Assembly (NCBI GenBank): GCA_023053545.1
Contig: JAKZAN010000006.1
Span: 12,035,412 to 12,099,411 of the forward strand
DNA: 64,000 nucleotides
Direction of reading: 5' to 3'
Source of the DNA: Lepidurus packardi
Lineage: Eukaryota > Arthropoda > Branchiopoda > Notostraca > Triopsidae
Shown here: positions 48,516 to 60,008 of the stretch, piece by piece
Numbering within the stretch: position 1 is the stretch's first letter
Layout of the letters: every line of letters begins with the position of its first letter
The notes under the pieces: generated by a model
Told to the model about the DNA's origin: nothing
The model's database searches: none
What the model saw: only the letters and a program-made list of their open reading frames with translations
Position numbers and translations under genes: made by a program

Positions 48516-51500
48516 TTAAATCCTGCCAAATTCTGGTGAGGACGCTATTGAAGTGATGAACATTGTTTTAAATTCATCATAACTCTGATAGTTTTTGGTA
48601 ACAGGAATGATGACGGTATTTGCACATACATGGGCAGTGATATAAAACTTAGCATTGTCCTCTTCAGGCGCGGGGTGGTAAAATTGGATGGTAGGGGTAA
48701 AACTCCCATACCCCACAGCGCTTAACCCTTGTGAACCAGTTGCAAATGTGAGAAAGCAACCCAGACTTAAGGCTACTGTTTCACTTGTTTGGGTATCTTC
48801 GGCAGCGGTCAAGCCGGGCAAATAGATCTGACATTGAAGCGGACACTCTAAAGTCGGAAAACATTAATAGGTCAAAATTTTTTATAAAAGTGTAACTATA
48901 GCTCTATATTCACCTTCAATCTCTTGCCACGTGTTAAAAAGGTGTTCTATAACAGCCTCTTCTTTTGGGCGTTTCGTATTACCGATATCCGCAAACTCAA
49001 TTTGGAACAATTCTACTAGTTCCTTGGCAACTATATCGTCAACTGATTTAGCAACAAATAACGGCCAGAAATGATCTGGCAATTGTCTGGCCGAATCCAA
49101 GAAATTTAATTCTCCCAAACCTATGAAAAGTTACGGATCGTTTATTGGTCCACTTTACTTAGCACTGTAATTAACAGCTTACCTTGTAAAAACTGGTCCA
49201 TCGGCGCTTTCACGCTGTGAATAACAAAGAATTTGCAAGCCGCTTTAATAAAGGAATCCTTTTCGTTAAACGATGGCAAACGTCTGCAGCCAAGTTTTGA
49301 TAGCAAATCAGTGTGGGAAAGCAATGCTAAAAATTCCTCTTTCGAGCCAGCGTCACGTACCTGCAAATATTGATTTTATAACCGCAACATGTTTTTTTAT
49401 TATTACATTCGTCAAAGTGCTTCTCAGTTCTTCTCCGGGAATATCGCAAATGGACGGTTCTGCGTCAGCTTTACGGCATTGCAAAAGCCAATTAGCGACT
49501 GCCGGAGCGAAGCTTTTGGGACCTGGATGGCCATTCAAAAGTGCGACAACGATAAGTTTGGCAAAATGAACGAACTTCTCCTCTTCCAATGCCAGTGCAC
49601 TGGATGAAAAAATATATCCAAACGGGGCGGGCTCACACAGCTCCTGGAAAGCTTGAATAAGCGCAAGACGACAGAACTCCCTAGTCAACGCTCCAGCGTC
49701 AATTCCAGATTCCCCTGCCAGGGTCACGCTGAGGTGTTTCATCACCAATTTGCTATCTAATTGTGACTTTTCGCAGAACTTCGAAAACGCATTGCTTCTT
49801 GTTGAATAAATTTGGACAACGCCAGGCAGCATACTTGACTTGAGCGTATTTAACACATCTATTATGAGGGACCGATTACTAGCTCTGGAAAGAACAAAAT
49901 TAGTTGCCTCTTAAAGAAGGTGGGAAATACTTCACGTACTTGTCGCCAACGGACGTTGTATCCATTACAGGGACAAAGACGGGAAGGTTAAGCTCACGCG
50001 ACCCAGTTCCGTTTGAAACAATCCTACTTGTAACTGTGTAAGTATTTTTGTTTAGAAAAAATATTAGTGCAGTACCCGCCAATGGAGTCCATAAAATTAA
50101 CAAAATCGGGGAGGGTTTCACTTTTTTTACCATCATCAGCGATTTCGGACTCTTTGACTGATGGTTTACTTGGAGAAAGCGCAGAATACTGGGGTACATC
50201 CTGGGTACGTGCATTGGAATCCGTGTCCGAAGAAGAAAGATCAACTGTCTTTTTCTGGTAAGTTTTGGTATGAAAAAAGGCAGAATTAAGTAAAAGGTTT
50301 GAAGAAGCGAGGACTGTGTACCGTCAAGGGTCTGGCAGTAATTTCAAAATCGGAGTCGGAATCTGATTGGGGAGCTCGCTTTGGATTCTCTCCTTTAACC
50401 AATTCCCATTCCTGTAAAACGATAGTAGGTTTACGATTTTTATTGTTGTTATGAAACGGGTTACCCGAGCTCGAAAATAAACGGCAGACTTTTCTTTTGG
50501 ATAAAACCTACAAATAGTTGCCCCATCTATCTTTTCGACATCTACCTCGTGAACCTCTCGCCCTTTTACACGGACTAGTTGGATATCATGATGTGACACG
50601 AAGGCAAACTAGGGGAAAAAGAATAAATAAATATACAATATACATACATATATTTATAAACCTTTGGCCGACGGCTCAAGAAGGAAATTATACGTTCCAT
50701 CACTACGGTTGCTGAATCGTGGGCACCCAGTTGCATGGACGTTTCAACAATGACGTTTCTGGCCGCTGTTGTTTGCGAATTCCATTTCAAAAACCCAACA
50801 ATACGGTCATCTTCCAAATGACGCGGCATGCTCCGTTTACCACGGCTTGACTCTAGCTTAGCTACCGATGATGGTGAGTCAAAATAAGATTCATCAATTT
50901 TGTGACGTTTGTTTTTGAAATTTGTAGGCTTGCTGTATGGTTTGAATGCATCACGACACTCCTTCTCGACTTGAGACAAATTATTTGTGGCACATTCAGC
51001 TTGCGATAATCGCCGGAACGCATTTTCATGAGACTGTCCTATACTAAAAGACGATAGTGGTATGTATAAAACAAATTAAGTTGAAAATAACAAACCTATG
51101 GAAGGAGAATTATACTGCGAAACAGCGTTGGTACACTGGCTTTGTCCAGGTAAGCCATAGGTACCTTCTTCATGTTTCCGGAAGAAAGACTTAAAGTTAA
51201 GCTGCAAACCAATCTCTGTCAAACCAAGAGCGTTTAGTTGAGCCTCGCTAATGAATTTGGCGTTTTCGTCGGTTATCTGTCCAAAAAGACAAGAGAACAG
51301 ATTATTTTGACACGCCTTCGTCTATGCATCAGAAAGTTATTACTATATGCATCTGTTAAAAATATATAAACAATATAGCATGCGGTTGATTGTCAATAAC
51401 ATGTGGTGTCCACAAAGTCATTGAAAATGTAATTACCATATTTAATTTAAAGGTTTCCAATAAATGTTCCTTTCCCAAATCCCACAATACTTGTTTTAAA

Positions 51501-51520
51501 ACCTTCGATGACGAATCCAT
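48516..51520 (-). CDS. SAM-HECT E3 ubiquitin ligase carried by the 8 kb transposon (778 aa)
   Basis: Predicted exons (minus): 51520-51437, 51276-51096, 51038-50662, 50608-50465, 50411-50322, 50254-50076, 50026-49940, 49884-49407, 49360-49183, 49120-48914, 48847-48516. They total 2,337 nt, 779 codons, with every phase consistent and no stop. The start MDSSSKVLKQVLWDLGKEHL and FISEAQLNALGLTEIGLQLN form a SAM-like domain (residues about 1-60). A basic, Ser-rich linker follows. The HECT domain covers roughly the last 390 residues: N-lobe SVTLAGESGIDAGALTREFC; C-lobe FLTFATGS, then HVCANTVIIPV, whose Cys is 35 residues from the end, where HECT catalytic Cys sits. It probably transfers ubiquitin to a host or element protein; the target is unknown. 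G2E3-like HECT proteins are the nearest group I know. Confidence 0.85.
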
Positions 51521-51602
51521 CACGAGATATTTTGGTATTAAAACTTGGAGCAAAAACGTGTTTACCCGTCCAGCGCCAAGAAGCTAACAGTTGCGGGGAA
51601 AC

Positions 51603-53332
51603 TTACACTCGCGGCAACATGACGAAATCGTTATTCTCACGCAAGGTTTCCAAATAATTCAAAACTTCCTCGAAAACATCTTGCGCATGATTTGTAGAGA
51701 TTTTCAGAGGATTAATATGTTCGCAAAGTAGACGGTAATTCTCGCCACTCATGGGACACGGGTAATCCGCAGTTTCGTTAATTGCTTCATCCTCGGAGGC
51801 TTCATTGTAATTGTCCAATTCTGGGTCAGCTGGACCGTCATCATCGACTCCATAACTGTCGTCAACCTCGTCAGGCTCTTCGGCAAGGCTAATCATGTTA
51901 TTTACCCATATCATATTAGGGCTCCAATTACGTTCCGTGCGAAGTTTATGGAAGTTCCATCCTTGTCGAAATCTTTTAAGTCCCGCGTTAATTCTTGGCA
52001 AGAAGACGTAGCGTAGAGCAAAAATGTGATACGGGTTCGATGGGTCGAGTATCTGCGAATGTTCGAAATGGTAAAATAGGGAATAGTACGTGATAACGAA
52101 GCAACGGTACACATCGCGCCAAAGACGTTCAATCCTCTGATTGTGAACGCTGCGTCCCGTAATAAAACTTCGCCGACCAACACCGCGTACTTCGACCATT
52201 CGTCGACAAACTAAGACATTTTCTAGCCCTTTGTCACTTCTCACTCGTGAAGGATAACCGTAGCTCTCGGCAGCTTCTTCAAAACGCTTCAACACAGTAG
52301 CGGCACGGTTGTTTCCGCTCGCAGAAAGGAACACAACGAGCCGAGAAAAGCCATCTATGCCACCATGGATTACGATGCCCCAGCGAATCAAAGAATGATG
52401 GCCATCTATATGCCAGAGAGAATTGGCACCCTTCACCGAATATTTTTTTCGGGTCACCAGCGCACCCCATCTCCTTCGAACCTGAGAGGCAATAAAATAC
52501 AACTAACACGAATAAAAAAGAAGTTAGAAACGTTACATTAAGCGGATCACATTGGCGAAGGGCTGAATGGACTCTGTCTCGTTGTATGTGCAAACCTCTT
52601 GCACGTAGAAGCCCATAAAGCACGGTACATCCTAAATGTCGATGGTCAAGATGAATTTCTCGAATTACGTTGATCAATTCAGCGTCGGAAACATTCGAAA
52701 ACCTAGGTAATGGACGTACTAAAAGTACAAAAACGAGCAAGTCATTTAAAACAACACAATTACCTAAATTTCCTTTGTAACCCCCATTCGGCAAAGCGAC
52801 GAGACATAGTATTACGCGAGACTCCTAGCATCCCCGCAATCTGTTTACAGTTAAAACCTATATCGAAATGACGGGGCTATTGCATTTACTTTTAAATATC
52901 CTAGCTTACCGAAAGAGCAGAGTTCTTGAACTTGTTCTTGTAAAATCAAGTACCTGGGTCTCCCATTACCGCCATCGTGAAGTGTACGTTGCTTATTCGG
53001 AGCAAAATACAAAGCGCAACACGAGCTGGTGGCTACTGGTAACGACTTCCAGATTTCCAGTGCGGCACTAACACCATCAAGTAAACTTTCAAGTGTCGCA
53101 ACGACAGGAGGAGTAAATGCTTCCTGAATGGCAGTCGCCAGAAAATAGATTAATTTGTTTAAATCATAAACGCACTAACCTTTCGCAGTAGTAACCCACT
53201 AATTGCGCGATAATAAGACTCGATATCAGAAACAGTGCGCTCAACCAACGTAGCATCATCCGTTGGGTAGGATTCACGCCAGTAAGGTATCTTAGTTCGC
53301 AAACTTTCGAAAAAATCCGTGAATTCGTCCAT
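51603..53332 (-). CDS. IS3-like DDE transposase/integrase of the 8 kb element (501 aa)
   Basis: Predicted exons (minus): 53332-53180, 53123-52910, 52857-52764, 52702-52537, 52481-51603. They total 1,506 nt, 502 codons, phases consistent. Start MDEFTDFFESLRTKIPYWRE. A helix-turn-helix FNCKQIAGMLGVSRNTMSRR lies at about 125-150. A second IS3-type HTH region reads HRHLGCTVLYGLLRARGLHI, then QRDRVHSALRQCDP. The rve core follows: SLWHIDGHHSLIRW (D), RVRSDKGLEN (D) and SVHNQRIERLWRD (E), with 34 residues between the last two. An acidic tail follows. The family is widespread in fish, cnidarians and arthropods. It should cut and join the element ends. Confidence 0.88.
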
Positions 53333-53679
53333 GTTAATCGTTTTCTTCAAATGAAGTTAAAAGTATTGAAAAAGCGCGGGATCCCAAACCGGAAAGAGTA
53401 TTATAAAAATAATAGTAATATCAAACTGTCCTCTTCTAAAAACTTACCAATTAATTTAAACAACACTTTCTTAGAAGTGTTGTTTTTTTTTTCACTATAA
53501 GACTTAGTAAAAATCTTCTTTGTCTTCACTATTATTGGACAGGTAACTATTACTACTAGTCTTATTAAGAAACAGGACACTATTAGTCTTATTAAGAATA
53601 CGAAAAACAATCGTCATTCAAAAACAAGGCTAAAGTCTGGACGATATAAGCTGTTGTCACAGCTAACAACAAAATGGCC

Positions 53680-54017
53680 GTCCCTTGAAGCGAGCCTGGC
53701 CCGGGCCAGGCGAGACAAACTTGTACAAAATCGGTGAGTTGATAGCACTTGAAAACACAGAAGAGAAAGTTTGATACAACTTGTTCGAAGTTGATACACT
53801 AGGTGGAGTTTGATACAAGTTGATAGCAGTTGATAGAAGTTTTGATACAAGTTGATAGCAGTTGATAGAAGTTTTGATACAACTTGATAGCGTTTGAAAG
53901 AAGGTTTGATACAACTTGATAGCGTTTGATAGATTTTTACGGGTCGTCTTTTAGGCTATCAGTCAAGTCCGTTTTCTGTTGTATATCAAATAGTTTTGGG
54001 GCTTACCGAATGCCATA
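53680..54017. repeat. Right terminal inverted repeat of the 8 kb element
   Basis: Inverse of 46007-46370, including the CTATCAA/TGTATCAAA array (53760-53930) and the same 18 bp palindrome at 53694-53711. The transposase reads inward from this end after about 350 bp. Confidence 0.93.
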
Positions 54018-54762
54018 GTTCCAGTTGCAAGTAGTCTAATAGTAATATAAAATAGTTGCTTCCCTTGACACATTTTCGATAAAGCAAGAAAAAGACTCAT
54101 TTCCAAAATTATAGTTCCATAAGCCTAACGATGGGATATAAGAAGAAATCTGCCATTCTTTTGACGTGGAGTTGGGCATCTTCTAAACTTACGTCTCAAT
54201 TGTACGCCCGATTGAAATATGTGTCTTTCTAGTGGGTTTGTGTAGATAATGTTGACACTATGACAAGACATGAATTAAATAATTTTTTATTACTAAAATG
54301 AGAAAAAATAACTAGGCTTACCACAAGTAGTTCGCAAAACAGCATTGCGCTTATCATTTAAAAAAATATTCGACGTGAACTACGCATCTAGCATCCCAGT
54401 GACCAAACTTCTTCACATTTTACAGGTGTGAGCCAAACTCAATTGACTTATATGTTGAACGTAGATATTATAAGATTTCCTGCCGCACGCCTTTATATTC
54501 TTTGTAACCCTGTTGAAGCGAATTGTTTAAAAAAATACTCATTACAGAGGTGATTCGCCAAAGGCATTAGTTGACAACCTGTAATATAAAATATTTATTA
54601 CGACCACGTAATGATTTTGCGTTCACAGTACCAGTAAAACGTGCTAAAAGATCGAACATATGTGTTCTTTATTTACAGTGACATAATAAACGTAATTACA
54701 TTGGGAAAAAATAAAGTAGCGTCAAAAGTTTGCATTTAGACATGAAATACGAAAATGATGTC
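54018..54762. other. Unassigned, 3' side of the Mutator-YqaJ element
   Basis: Starts with the right GTTCCA target copy. No gene or inverted terminus recognised. Confidence 0.3.
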
Positions 54763-56226
54763 TCATTTTCTTTTTTTTCTGTTTTCCTTTCCCTTTTTTT
54801 GTCTATTGGCCTGGACTTTCGTTCTTCGTGAGATAGCGTCTAACACAAACTGGGGCTCGCGAGGATTTTCGCTTCGTTGTAGCCGTGAGTCCGCAAGTTC
54901 AGGTAGGAAGCTGTCGTCAAAGAAGCGTTTCAGTTTGGGAAACATGTCTTTGCTCCAAAAGTCTCTATCCCGTTTGATTCTTTCGACATGCATGTCATTT
55001 GGACACCATACAACAAAATCACACCACTGTCTATCAGTAACTTCAAGTTGTCCTTGAATTTGGTAGTAGTAGTGGTGGTTCTTGTTGATCCTTAGCTTGC
55101 GGTTTTCGCCAGGCAGTAGTCCAATTGACTGTTTCTTTTCGGAAATAACGAAGTCATAAAGGTTTTCCGCGTTTTTTGCACTGCTTGGGCACTTGATCTC
55201 AATCAAGCCATCCTTTTCGACTACACCATCGGGAGATGCACCCAAGTAGCCGTATTCAGGGTGTACCCATAGCCCGGAAGGTTGGACAGTAACTTTTTTT
55301 AAGTTTTCGTACGCTTTCCTCGCTTCAGGTTCTTTACACTTGCCGTACTCTGTAGCTTCTGAAGTCCAGCTGGACGGGAGCATAATTGCTTTCAAAACAT
55401 TTTTGCGAGGAGTAGAATCCCGCAATTTACAAACCTTCCCGAATAACGAGGCAGTTACTCTGTTTCGTCTACCTTCTATCCACTCAGGGCAACTTCCCTG
55501 GGCGCGGGTCTTTTCTTCCAGTGACACAATTTCTTCTGATGTAAGCTGCAGAAGATGACGTATTCGATCTGCTTCTCTTTCAAGAGAATCAGGGTCCAAG
55601 TCTGTGTTTCCGTAATGAAGGTCCAAACCTCCAGAAGGCTCTCCACCCTGAACAACATCAGCAGAAACTGCTGTGTTTTGCCGTTCTTGAGACGATCTAG
55701 AATAACGCTCTCTTCCTGCTCTGGTGCTTGCAAGGTGTTTTAACTCAAATGCGTCAAGCACAGGAGAAGTAACTTTATATTTCTTTAAAATGGGAACATG
55801 AAATCCTCTCCCATAAAGGAAATTCAACACAGCACCATAGCAGCGGTGCGTGTACGCTCCCCTTTGCGAGCGAAGAATTTGCTTTCCGCCAACAATTTTG
55901 GCAACACTAGACATGAACCTCTCTGCTGCGTTTGTAGTCACCTCTTCTAACAAATTGTGACTTTTCTTTCTCACGTAATCAAGTGCTGCACAAACTTCAC
56001 GGTAGAGGTTCGGATCTATCTTGCTTATCTTGTTTTGTCCAGCAAACTCACAGCCCTTCTTCCCGGGCAAGGGTTTCTCGCAAGATCGGTGGTCCCCAAG
56101 TAAGTAATGCTTCGGACCATTGTCCAAGGCCTTGCAGAGGTCCTCAGCGGTACCCTTATTTCGCGCATTTCTTTTTATCGCACCTCGGGCAGCACGTGTA
56201 AGTTTCGAAATAAGGGACTTCACGAG
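54763..56226 (-). CDS. YqaJ-type exonuclease half of the Mutator-YqaJ gene
   Basis: 3' half of the gene that continues at 58910. The region after the junction reads SLISKLTRAARGAIKRNARN. Motifs of a YqaJ/lambda-exonuclease-like PD-(D/E)XK domain occupy about the last 250 residues: EGRRNRVTASLFGKVC, CKEPEARKAYENL, YGYLGASPDGVV (D), LIEIKCPSSAKN (ExK) and YYYQIQGQLEVTDRQW. A Lys-rich tail KKGKENRKKRK ends it. Such nucleases resect DNA ends. No frame break here; the only break in the gene core is the pogo insertion at 56227. Confidence 0.88.
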   Translation of the reverse strand, partial: LVKSLISKLTRAARGAIKRNARNKGTAEDLCKALDNGPKHYLLGDHRSCEKPLPGKKGCEFAGQNKISKIDPNLYREVCAALDYVRKKSHNLLEEVTTNAAERFMSSVAKIVGGKQILRSQRGAYTHRCYGAVLNFLYGRGFHVPILKKYKVTSPVLDAFELKHLASTRAGRERYSRSSQERQNTAVSADVVQGGEPSGGLDLHYGNTDLDPDSLEREADRIRHLLQLTSEEIVSLEEKTRAQGSCPEWIEGRRNRVTASLFGKVCKLRDSTPRKNVLKAIMLPSSWTSEATEYGKCKEPEARKAYENLKKVTVQPSGLWVHPEYGYLGASPDGVVEKDGLIEIKCPSSAKNAENLYDFVISEKKQSIGLLPGENRKLRINKNHHYYYQIQGQLEVTDRQWCDFVVWCPNDMHVERIKRDRDFWSKDMFPKLKRFFDDSFLPELADSRLQRSENPREPQFVLDAISRRTKVQANRQKKGKENRKKRK

Positions 56227-56228
56227 TA

Positions 56229-58907
56229 GGGGAGAGTGGGGTAGGTCGGGACATTTTTTAGTTTTTTCTTTCTGTAGTACTCTACGTGTGACGGAACAGG
56301 AAACTTTTGCGTGTTTTTAGAAGATAGGTATTCTGCCCTATTTTTAGAGTCATTATTTTCCTGTTTCACGTTGTGTAGATAGAGATATGTTAATTTTTCT
56401 AAAGGTCACTTTTTGGCCCAAAATGCCCCAATCATGGGGCAGCTCGGGACGGTCGTGGGTCACTTAGGGACAAAGCCGTTTTTAGCTCAAACGTCAATAA
56501 AAAAATATTTTTTTATTCGTAAGTTCACTTGGATACATAAGAGTAAGACCTGTGACAGGGAATCATAACGTTTTTGGTATCAGTTGACAAGAAAGGGCAG
56601 ATTCTTTGGTTGATTCACTGGTTTGCAAGTTTTCAAAGACTATCGAGATATGAATTAAAGCTCCTTTTTTATAGCAAATGTCAAGGAAAAGAAATTTTTT
56701 GATTCAGTTAGCTTCAATCAAACCAGTCATTACAAGATCGAATTAAACCGCTAAGTTGCGTCGTCTTGATGACTTCGAATTTAGCTTTGCTTTCTTAGCT
56801 GCCAAGTCCTGCTCAAGTCTGTCTTTCTCAGGTGTATCTGTCAACACCTTCGAACATTTCCTACGCTTGGCACCACGGGTGCTATTCTTAAGGGGTAAGG
56901 CTTTGGGGTAGGGCCTAATTGCGTATGGAGAAACAGCTTTTGGGCTCTTCGGCGTAGGGCTAGGCTTATTGCTGGCAGGTCTTGAACTAGACGGACGGTC
57001 ACCAAACTCGTCAAGAGAAACCACCGGCAAGGTGTTTGCGGTGGTGCTAGTAGATCTTGAGTTCGGTGTCTCGTCGCTAATTTCTTCAGGCGAAACACAT
57101 CTTGTGATGTGTGTAGTAGGACTGGCAGGCTGATCGCTGACCGATGCAGCGAAAAAATCTTCTTCCGAGAAAGCATTCCTGTTAAACGGCCAGATTCCTG
57201 GCTTCAAGAATCCCGACGTAATATTTTTTATGGTGAATGCAGACGGATATGCCGTTCCAACAAGGTTTCCTATATGGGCGATAGTGATTCTTTGATGCGG
57301 GTTTGTTGTCATCCAGTCGTTGAAGGCACGTTTAAGCGCACCTTTGAGAGACGCGTAGACCGCAACATCGAGAGGCTGAAGACGATGGCTACAGTGCGGT
57401 GGGAACGACAAAAGCACAATGCCATTTTCCCTAGCATATAAGATGCTTTCCAAGTTGCAATGGCTCTCGTGGTTGTCCAGTAATAATAAAACCCGATTTT
57501 CTGGGGAACAGCGAACATGTTTCTTGAAGTGCTTTAGCGTTTCAAGAAACAAAGGACCATTCATCCACCCACTCGAATGAGCAAGGCCGAGGCTTCCAGT
57601 CGGAGCACCAAAAAGCATATGATCTTTGAAATTCACTCGAGGAAAGATGAAAACTGGAGGAACTGCCGCTCCTGTCGCATTTATAAAACAACAGAGGGTG
57701 ACAAGTTCACCTCTTTCCGCCGTGGAAGCCTGGCCGACCTGTTTCACCCCTTTAGCAGCTACAACTCTAGGATTGTCCATAACTGTCGTGACTCCAGTTT
57801 CATCGCAATTCCAAATTCGATCAGCCGTGAATTCATACTTCCTCAATACCGCCTGTAGGTTTTCGTGGAACTGCGCAACATTCGCTTGGTTAAAACTAGA
57901 ATTGCGTGCAAGGCTTGTGTTTTCGGGTTTTCGCAGACTTAGGCTAGAATTGCGAGCCATGAACCCGTAAAACCAATCGAGGCCTGCCATCTTTTCCTTT
58001 TCCCAGTTAGCTGGAAATGCCTGGCCAAGCTTCTTTGCGTAATCGTACGCAAATCTCCTTGTCTGAATCGGTGTCAACCCGTAATGCATTTGGAACAGAG
58101 CTGTAAATAGCTCGCAAGCTCTGTCTCTTGCTTCTCGGTGAACACCTTTCGGAGATTCATCCTCTCTTTCGTTGTTGGCAATTCATCTAACTCCCGTCCA
58201 ATTTCGCTATCCTTGTTGCTTGAACCATTTTTTGCGTAGTTAACATTCCGAGCTAAGGTTGATTTAGGAATGCCGTAACATTTTGCTGCTTCGCGAATAC
58301 TTGTGCTTTTTTGGAGGACCACCTTAACTGCTTCTTGCATAGTTGCAGGTGAATATGTAATTATTCTTTTCCTCTGATACTTTCTGACCATCACTAGGCC
58401 TGGAAAACAGTAAAACAATCAGAAGAAGGGCGTAAGTGTCCGCCAACTTAAAATGAGAGCTGTCCCCCTTTAATTTCTGGATACAACGCAGTTTCAGTAC
58501 GTGTCCCGATGTACCCCAAACACCCTGTCCCGAAGTGCCCCAGACATCATGTTGAACTTTGATAATTAAAATCTTGTAGTAGACGGACTACTAAAATTTC
58601 TTACTGCTCTATACTTATATCCTATCCCATCAGCATGCTGAAGGGCTTAGTAGTGTAAAAAATTAATTACCTTTGGTAAAGAAATAACACTTGATAAGAA
58701 GTCCAAAATATTTACTCGCGCTCTTGTTTTGCACCCAAACATGCGTAACTACGAAACGCTTCAACAGATTATGTTCTTTTTTACCCACAGGAGCCATCTA
58801 ATGGATAAGGTCCTATGTGATTTTTTTAAGAAGTATTCCTACGTTCAGTCGCTAGATAACTCTAAAGTCTCGACCTACCCCATGTCCCAAGAAGCCCCAC
58901 GCTCCCC
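56229..58907 (-). mobile_element. pogo/Tigger DNA transposon inserted in the Mutator-YqaJ gene
   Basis: 2,679 bp between TA duplications (56227-56228, 58908-58909). Ends GGGGAGAGTGGGG and CCCCACGCTCCCC are inverted with one mismatch. Further GTAGGTCGGGAC, GGGACA and GTCCCGA motifs occur near both ends. It carries one transposase gene on the minus strand. Confidence 0.93.
56743..58391 (-). pseudogene. pogo/Tigger transposase (one frameshift)
   Basis: N-terminal psq-type HTH: MVRKYQRKRIITYSPATMQE and SIREAAKCYGIPKSTLARN. One base is missing near 58085 (LQLCSKCITG-stop against the required KMHYGLTPIQTRRFAYDY). The rest, 448 codons, is open. The DDE_1 core has RIWNCDETGVTTV (D), LLLLDNHESHCN (D) and CSHRLQPLDVAVYASLK (D). 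A basic tail follows. It is a nearly intact copy in which a single indel separates DNA binding from catalysis. Confidence 0.9.
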
Positions 58908-58909
58908 TA

Positions 58910-60008
58910 CCCTTCTGTACTTGATGTTTTTGGCCTGAATCAAGTAAAGCTTCTTTGTGTAATTCTTGATTACGTGATTGGCGCATTCGATTTTTTTGGG
59001 AAGCTTCTGACTTCTAGGCGTAGTTGCCAAGATTTTATTGAAAGTCGAAGAATCTCCGTCCCCAATAAAATGAGAAATACGTACCTTATACTTTTTTTCA
59101 CATTCTCTTATTCCTTTGCTCAGGATGTCCGCTTCCATAGCTGTGGAGGGACCGTCCCAGTTTTTAAAACATTGATGGGGTGTTGGCGCTTGTTGTAAAC
59201 GGGCAGCTCTGGTACAAACCGAACAAAACTTGTTGCGAGTGTCAACGTATAGTACTTTGTTTGTATATGCACCAATTAGCACACCCACGCCAGATTTTGC
59301 TGTATAGCGGGTTCCGTGACTTCGTTGGGACCATCCACCGTCACCGATAACGGTGATCAGTGGGAACCCTTCGTCATCAACGTCGCCTGCAGCTATAGCA
59401 GCTTCTATCTCTTCTTCCATCGCTTCACGCGTTGCTTCTTCTACTTCTTTGTGCCAAATTTCACCAACGGAGTGCTCCTTCTTACAAAATGTTTTTTTAG
59501 TCATGCAAGGTACACTAATGACTGAGCAAAGTTCCTCTAAAACATGATGCCCAGCACCCACCGCTACCAATCCCCAAGTCATTAGAGTGTTTATGGATAA
59601 AAATTTCTTGTTAGGTGGCAAAATTATATCCTCTTCGTCATCAGATGTAGCCATCCTTTTCTTCGGCTTAGTCATTTTTCTGAAGCCTCTCTCTGAATCA
59701 ATATACCACTCAGTTTGACATGCATCGCACCGTAGAAATAATGCGGTGAAAAAACCTTTCCTCAATTCTCTGCGAAAAATTAACCTACCTTTGCATGATT
59801 CGCCATGAGTCAAGAATACTTGTGCTGTAAGCTGGACGACATGCCCTAAGTCAACTATTCTTCTGCCTTTCACCCCACGCAACAACTCAGGTTGACTGAA
59901 AGCAGCTTCCTCTATATTCAGCTGAACTGCTTCAGTTTCCGCCTGGTCAAAACTTGCAGAAGTAATTTCGTCAGATAATAAATCTTCATCATTACTTCGT
60001 TCAGCCAC
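58910..60008 (-). CDS. Mutator-like DDE half of the Mutator-YqaJ gene
   Basis: The main exon (a splice acceptor lies just upstream, near 60041) reads ERSNDEDLLSDEITSASFDQ, then GHVVQLTAQVFLTHGESCKG. A zinc-binding Cys pair LRCDACQTEWY follows. The DDE-like core has ITVIGDGGWSQRSHG (first D), FCSVCTRAARLQQ, DGPSTAMEADILSKG (E) and HFIGDGDSSTFNK (D). This matches the family annotated as Mutator-like transposase domain. It ends QAKNIKYRR at the TA where pogo is inserted. Joining 58910 to 56226 continues in frame into the YqaJ half. No break besides the insertion is seen in this exon. Confidence 0.85.

Larger units (their letters stand above)
46007..54017 (-). mobile_element. 8.0 kb DNA transposon with IS3-like transposase and SAM-HECT ligase
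   Basis: 8,011 bp. It begins TATGGCATTCGGTAAGCCCC and ends with the inverse GGGGCTTACCGAATGCCATA. A 6 bp duplication GTTCCA lies at 46001-46006 and 54018-54023. Terminal inverted repeats of about 330-370 bp carry tandem CTATCAA/TGTATCAAA motifs. Two split genes on the minus strand are fully open. A 6 bp duplication, TA-starting ends and an IS3/retroviral-type DDE integrase fit the eukaryotic IS3-related (IS3EU) group; that name is tentative. Structurally it looks complete and autonomous. Confidence 0.93.
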
